Below are positions 49,531 through 50,625 of a stretch of 50,625 bases of DNA, one piece after another. The position numbers and the translations under genes were made by a program. This DNA comes from a virus, in the IMG/VR virus record IMGVR_UViG_3300001918_000035, positions 1-50,625 of that record. One strand, written 5' to 3'. Below the pieces are notes generated by a model. That model was not told the DNA's origin and ran no database searches. It was given only the letters and a program-made list of their open reading frames with translations. The number at the start of each line of letters is the position of its first letter. The first letter of the stretch is position 1.

Positions 49531-50625
49531 TCACAGGCCGACGACGCGGCGCTTCTCCTCGGCGGTCAGGAAATCGGCCTGGCTCGCCATCGCCCACACC
49601 CGCTCGCGATCCTCGGCCAGTTCCGGGATGCGGTCGAGCTCGACGCGCAGGACCGGATCGGGCCACCACCCGCCCAGCGCCTGGGTCAGGCCGGCCAGGA
49701 TCTTGGTGGCAAGCGGCAGGATGGTGAGCCGCCACAGCGCCCGGTTCGCTTCGCGGTAATTGGCGTAGGTCGCGTCGCCCGGCAGGCCGAGCAGCATCGG
49801 CGGCACGCCGAAGGCCAGGGCGATCTCGCGCGCGGCCGCCGCCTTCAGGCCGACAAAGTCCATGTCGGCCGGGCTGAGGCTCATCGCCTGCCAGCGCAGG
49901 CCGCCTTCCAGCAGCAGCGGGCGTCCGGCATTGCCGGCGCCCTGGAACTGCGTCTCCAGCTCGCCGCGCAACCGGTCGAACTGATCGGCGGACAAGGGCG
50001 CCGGCCCATCGGCGACCAGCGCGCCGGAGGGCCGCGCGGCATTGTCGAGCAGGGCCTTGTTCCAGCGGGTCGCCGCATTGTGGATCGCGATCGCGCCCGC
50101 AGCGGCGCCGAGGCAGCCGAGGCCGAGATGGTCGTCGAGCGGATGGAAGCCCTTCAGGTGGACGATCTGCGGCCGCGGCCCGGCGGCGTCGAACCGCTCG
50201 CAGATCTCCCCGACCCGGTAGAGATAGGTGGACGGCCAGCCGCGCGCATCCGCCTCGACCGCCACGCGCTCGGGCCGGAGCGCGAACAGCTCGGTCAGCG
50301 CGCCGCCCGGGTCGGTCAGCAGCCGCACGAACCCGTTGCCGTTCAGCATCAGGTGCGCGGCGACGGTTTCGAGCAGGCCCTGGCCGCCGGACTGGGCGGT
50401 CAGCAGGCGCAGCATCGCCGGATCGGACGCGGCGATCGGCGTCTGCCCCAGGCTCTCGCAGACCAGCCGCACCGCGCGCTGGGCGACGGGATTGGCCAGA
50501 TAGCCGTCCCGCACCTGCGCCTCATAGCCGCGCGGCCATTGTCCCGCCGCCGTCACCGGCGCGAAGCCGCGCGTCAGCGACGGGCGCGCGCTTGCCCGCG
50601 CCGCCTTTCGTCCGAACCATTGCAT
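49531..50625 (-). CDS. GTA g3-like HK97 portal protein (364 aa)
   Basis: The start ATG is the last codon of the window, so the protein is complete at the edge. Portal features: NPVAQRAVRLVCESLGQTPI near residue 45, NGNGFVRLLTDPGGALTELF, then FHPLDDHLGLGCLGAAAGAI, WNKALLDNAARPSGALVADG and FGVPPMLLGLPGDATYANYR, as in the HK97 portal family. It is the dodecameric gate for DNA. The terminase gene of the GTA is expected just beyond the window's right edge. Confidence 0.94.
   Translation of the reverse strand: MQWFGRKAARASARPSLTRGFAPVTAAGQWPRGYEAQVRDGYLANPVAQRAVRLVCESLGQTPIAASDPAMLRLLTAQSGGQGLLETVAAHLMLNGNGFVRLLTDPGGALTELFALRPERVAVEADARGWPSTYLYRVGEICERFDAAGPRPQIVHLKGFHPLDDHLGLGCLGAAAGAIAIHNAATRWNKALLDNAARPSGALVADGPAPLSADQFDRLRGELETQFQGAGNAGRPLLLEGGLRWQAMSLSPADMDFVGLKAAAAREIALAFGVPPMLLGLPGDATYANYREANRALWRLTILPLATKILAGLTQALGGWWPDPVLRVELDRIPELAEDRERVWAMASQADFLTAEEKRRVVGL

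Noticed and set aside
39009-50625. The right-hand virus block as a second active HK97-like prophage
   Set aside because: The gene order, the very short tape measure, DUF2460, DUF2163 and NlpC/P60 genes, and absence of integrase, repressor or replication genes in the visible part fit a GTA.
1-50625. tRNA, rRNA or CRISPR arrays
   Set aside because: None was seen on reading; no cloverleaf-like or repeat-spacer pattern was found. A covariance-model search would be the decisive check.

Overview
The window looks like the chromosome of a GC-rich alphaproteobacterium, most probably a sphingomonad. The reasons are the gene-transfer-agent (GTA) cluster on the right, a PEP-CTERM protein with the sphingomonad-type tail, and a GapR/DUF2312 protein. 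Two virus-derived blocks meet at about 39.02 kb: a Mu-like transposable prophage on the left (1 to about 39022, its left end lies outside the window) and a domesticated GTA cluster on the right (about 39023 to 50625, continuing past the edge).

The prophage has a divergent layout. A structural operon runs leftward from about 14.4 kb to the window start: prohead protease, head decoration protein, major capsid, gp35-like protein, a GapR-like protein, gp36-type connector, gpG-type morphogenesis protein, terminator-like protein, tail tube, a tail-chaperone pair with a -1 frameshift site, a 1099-aa tape measure, an 890-aa tail tip protein and three small tail-tip proteins. This is a long flexible tail, of the B3/D3112 type rather than the contractile Mu type. 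Between 14.6 and 18.1 kb is an accessory zone: a two-gene cytosolic plus four-helix membrane module, a D12-class adenine methylase preceded by four hairpins, and small ORFs. A leftward CI/LexA-like repressor faces a Ner-like protein. From there a tightly overlapped rightward early operon follows: transposase A, B ATPase, several HTH and zinc-ribbon proteins, Gam, a free-standing DnaA domain IV, a free-standing LexA DNA-binding domain, GemA/gp16, a SANT/GcrA-like protein and a Mor-like activator. A second rightward group carries a DUF2730-like protein, a gp26-like HTH, small and large terminase, portal, MuF, and then a 1473-aa lectin/beta-helix fibre.

Two head proteins carry extra enzyme domains. 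The DUF935 portal holds an inserted 2H-phosphoesterase domain of the kind that includes the anti-CBASS protein Acb1, and the MuF protein ends in a PBECR-type nuclease-like domain. Terminase, portal and MuF are in one arm and protease and capsid in the other, with no duplication, so both arms appear to belong to one phage. No lysis genes are visible; they may lie beyond the left edge.

The prophage right end (38.58 to 39.02 kb) has three related motifs that look like transposase-binding sites. It seems to interrupt the GTA DUF2793 gene, which lacks its usual C-terminus. The GTA block, all leftward, runs from portal (g3) through protease, capsid, connectors, tail tube, chaperones, a very short tape measure, DUF2460, DUF2163, NlpC/P60 peptidase and the g15-like tail hub to the truncated DUF2793 gene. 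No tRNA, rRNA or CRISPR array was seen.
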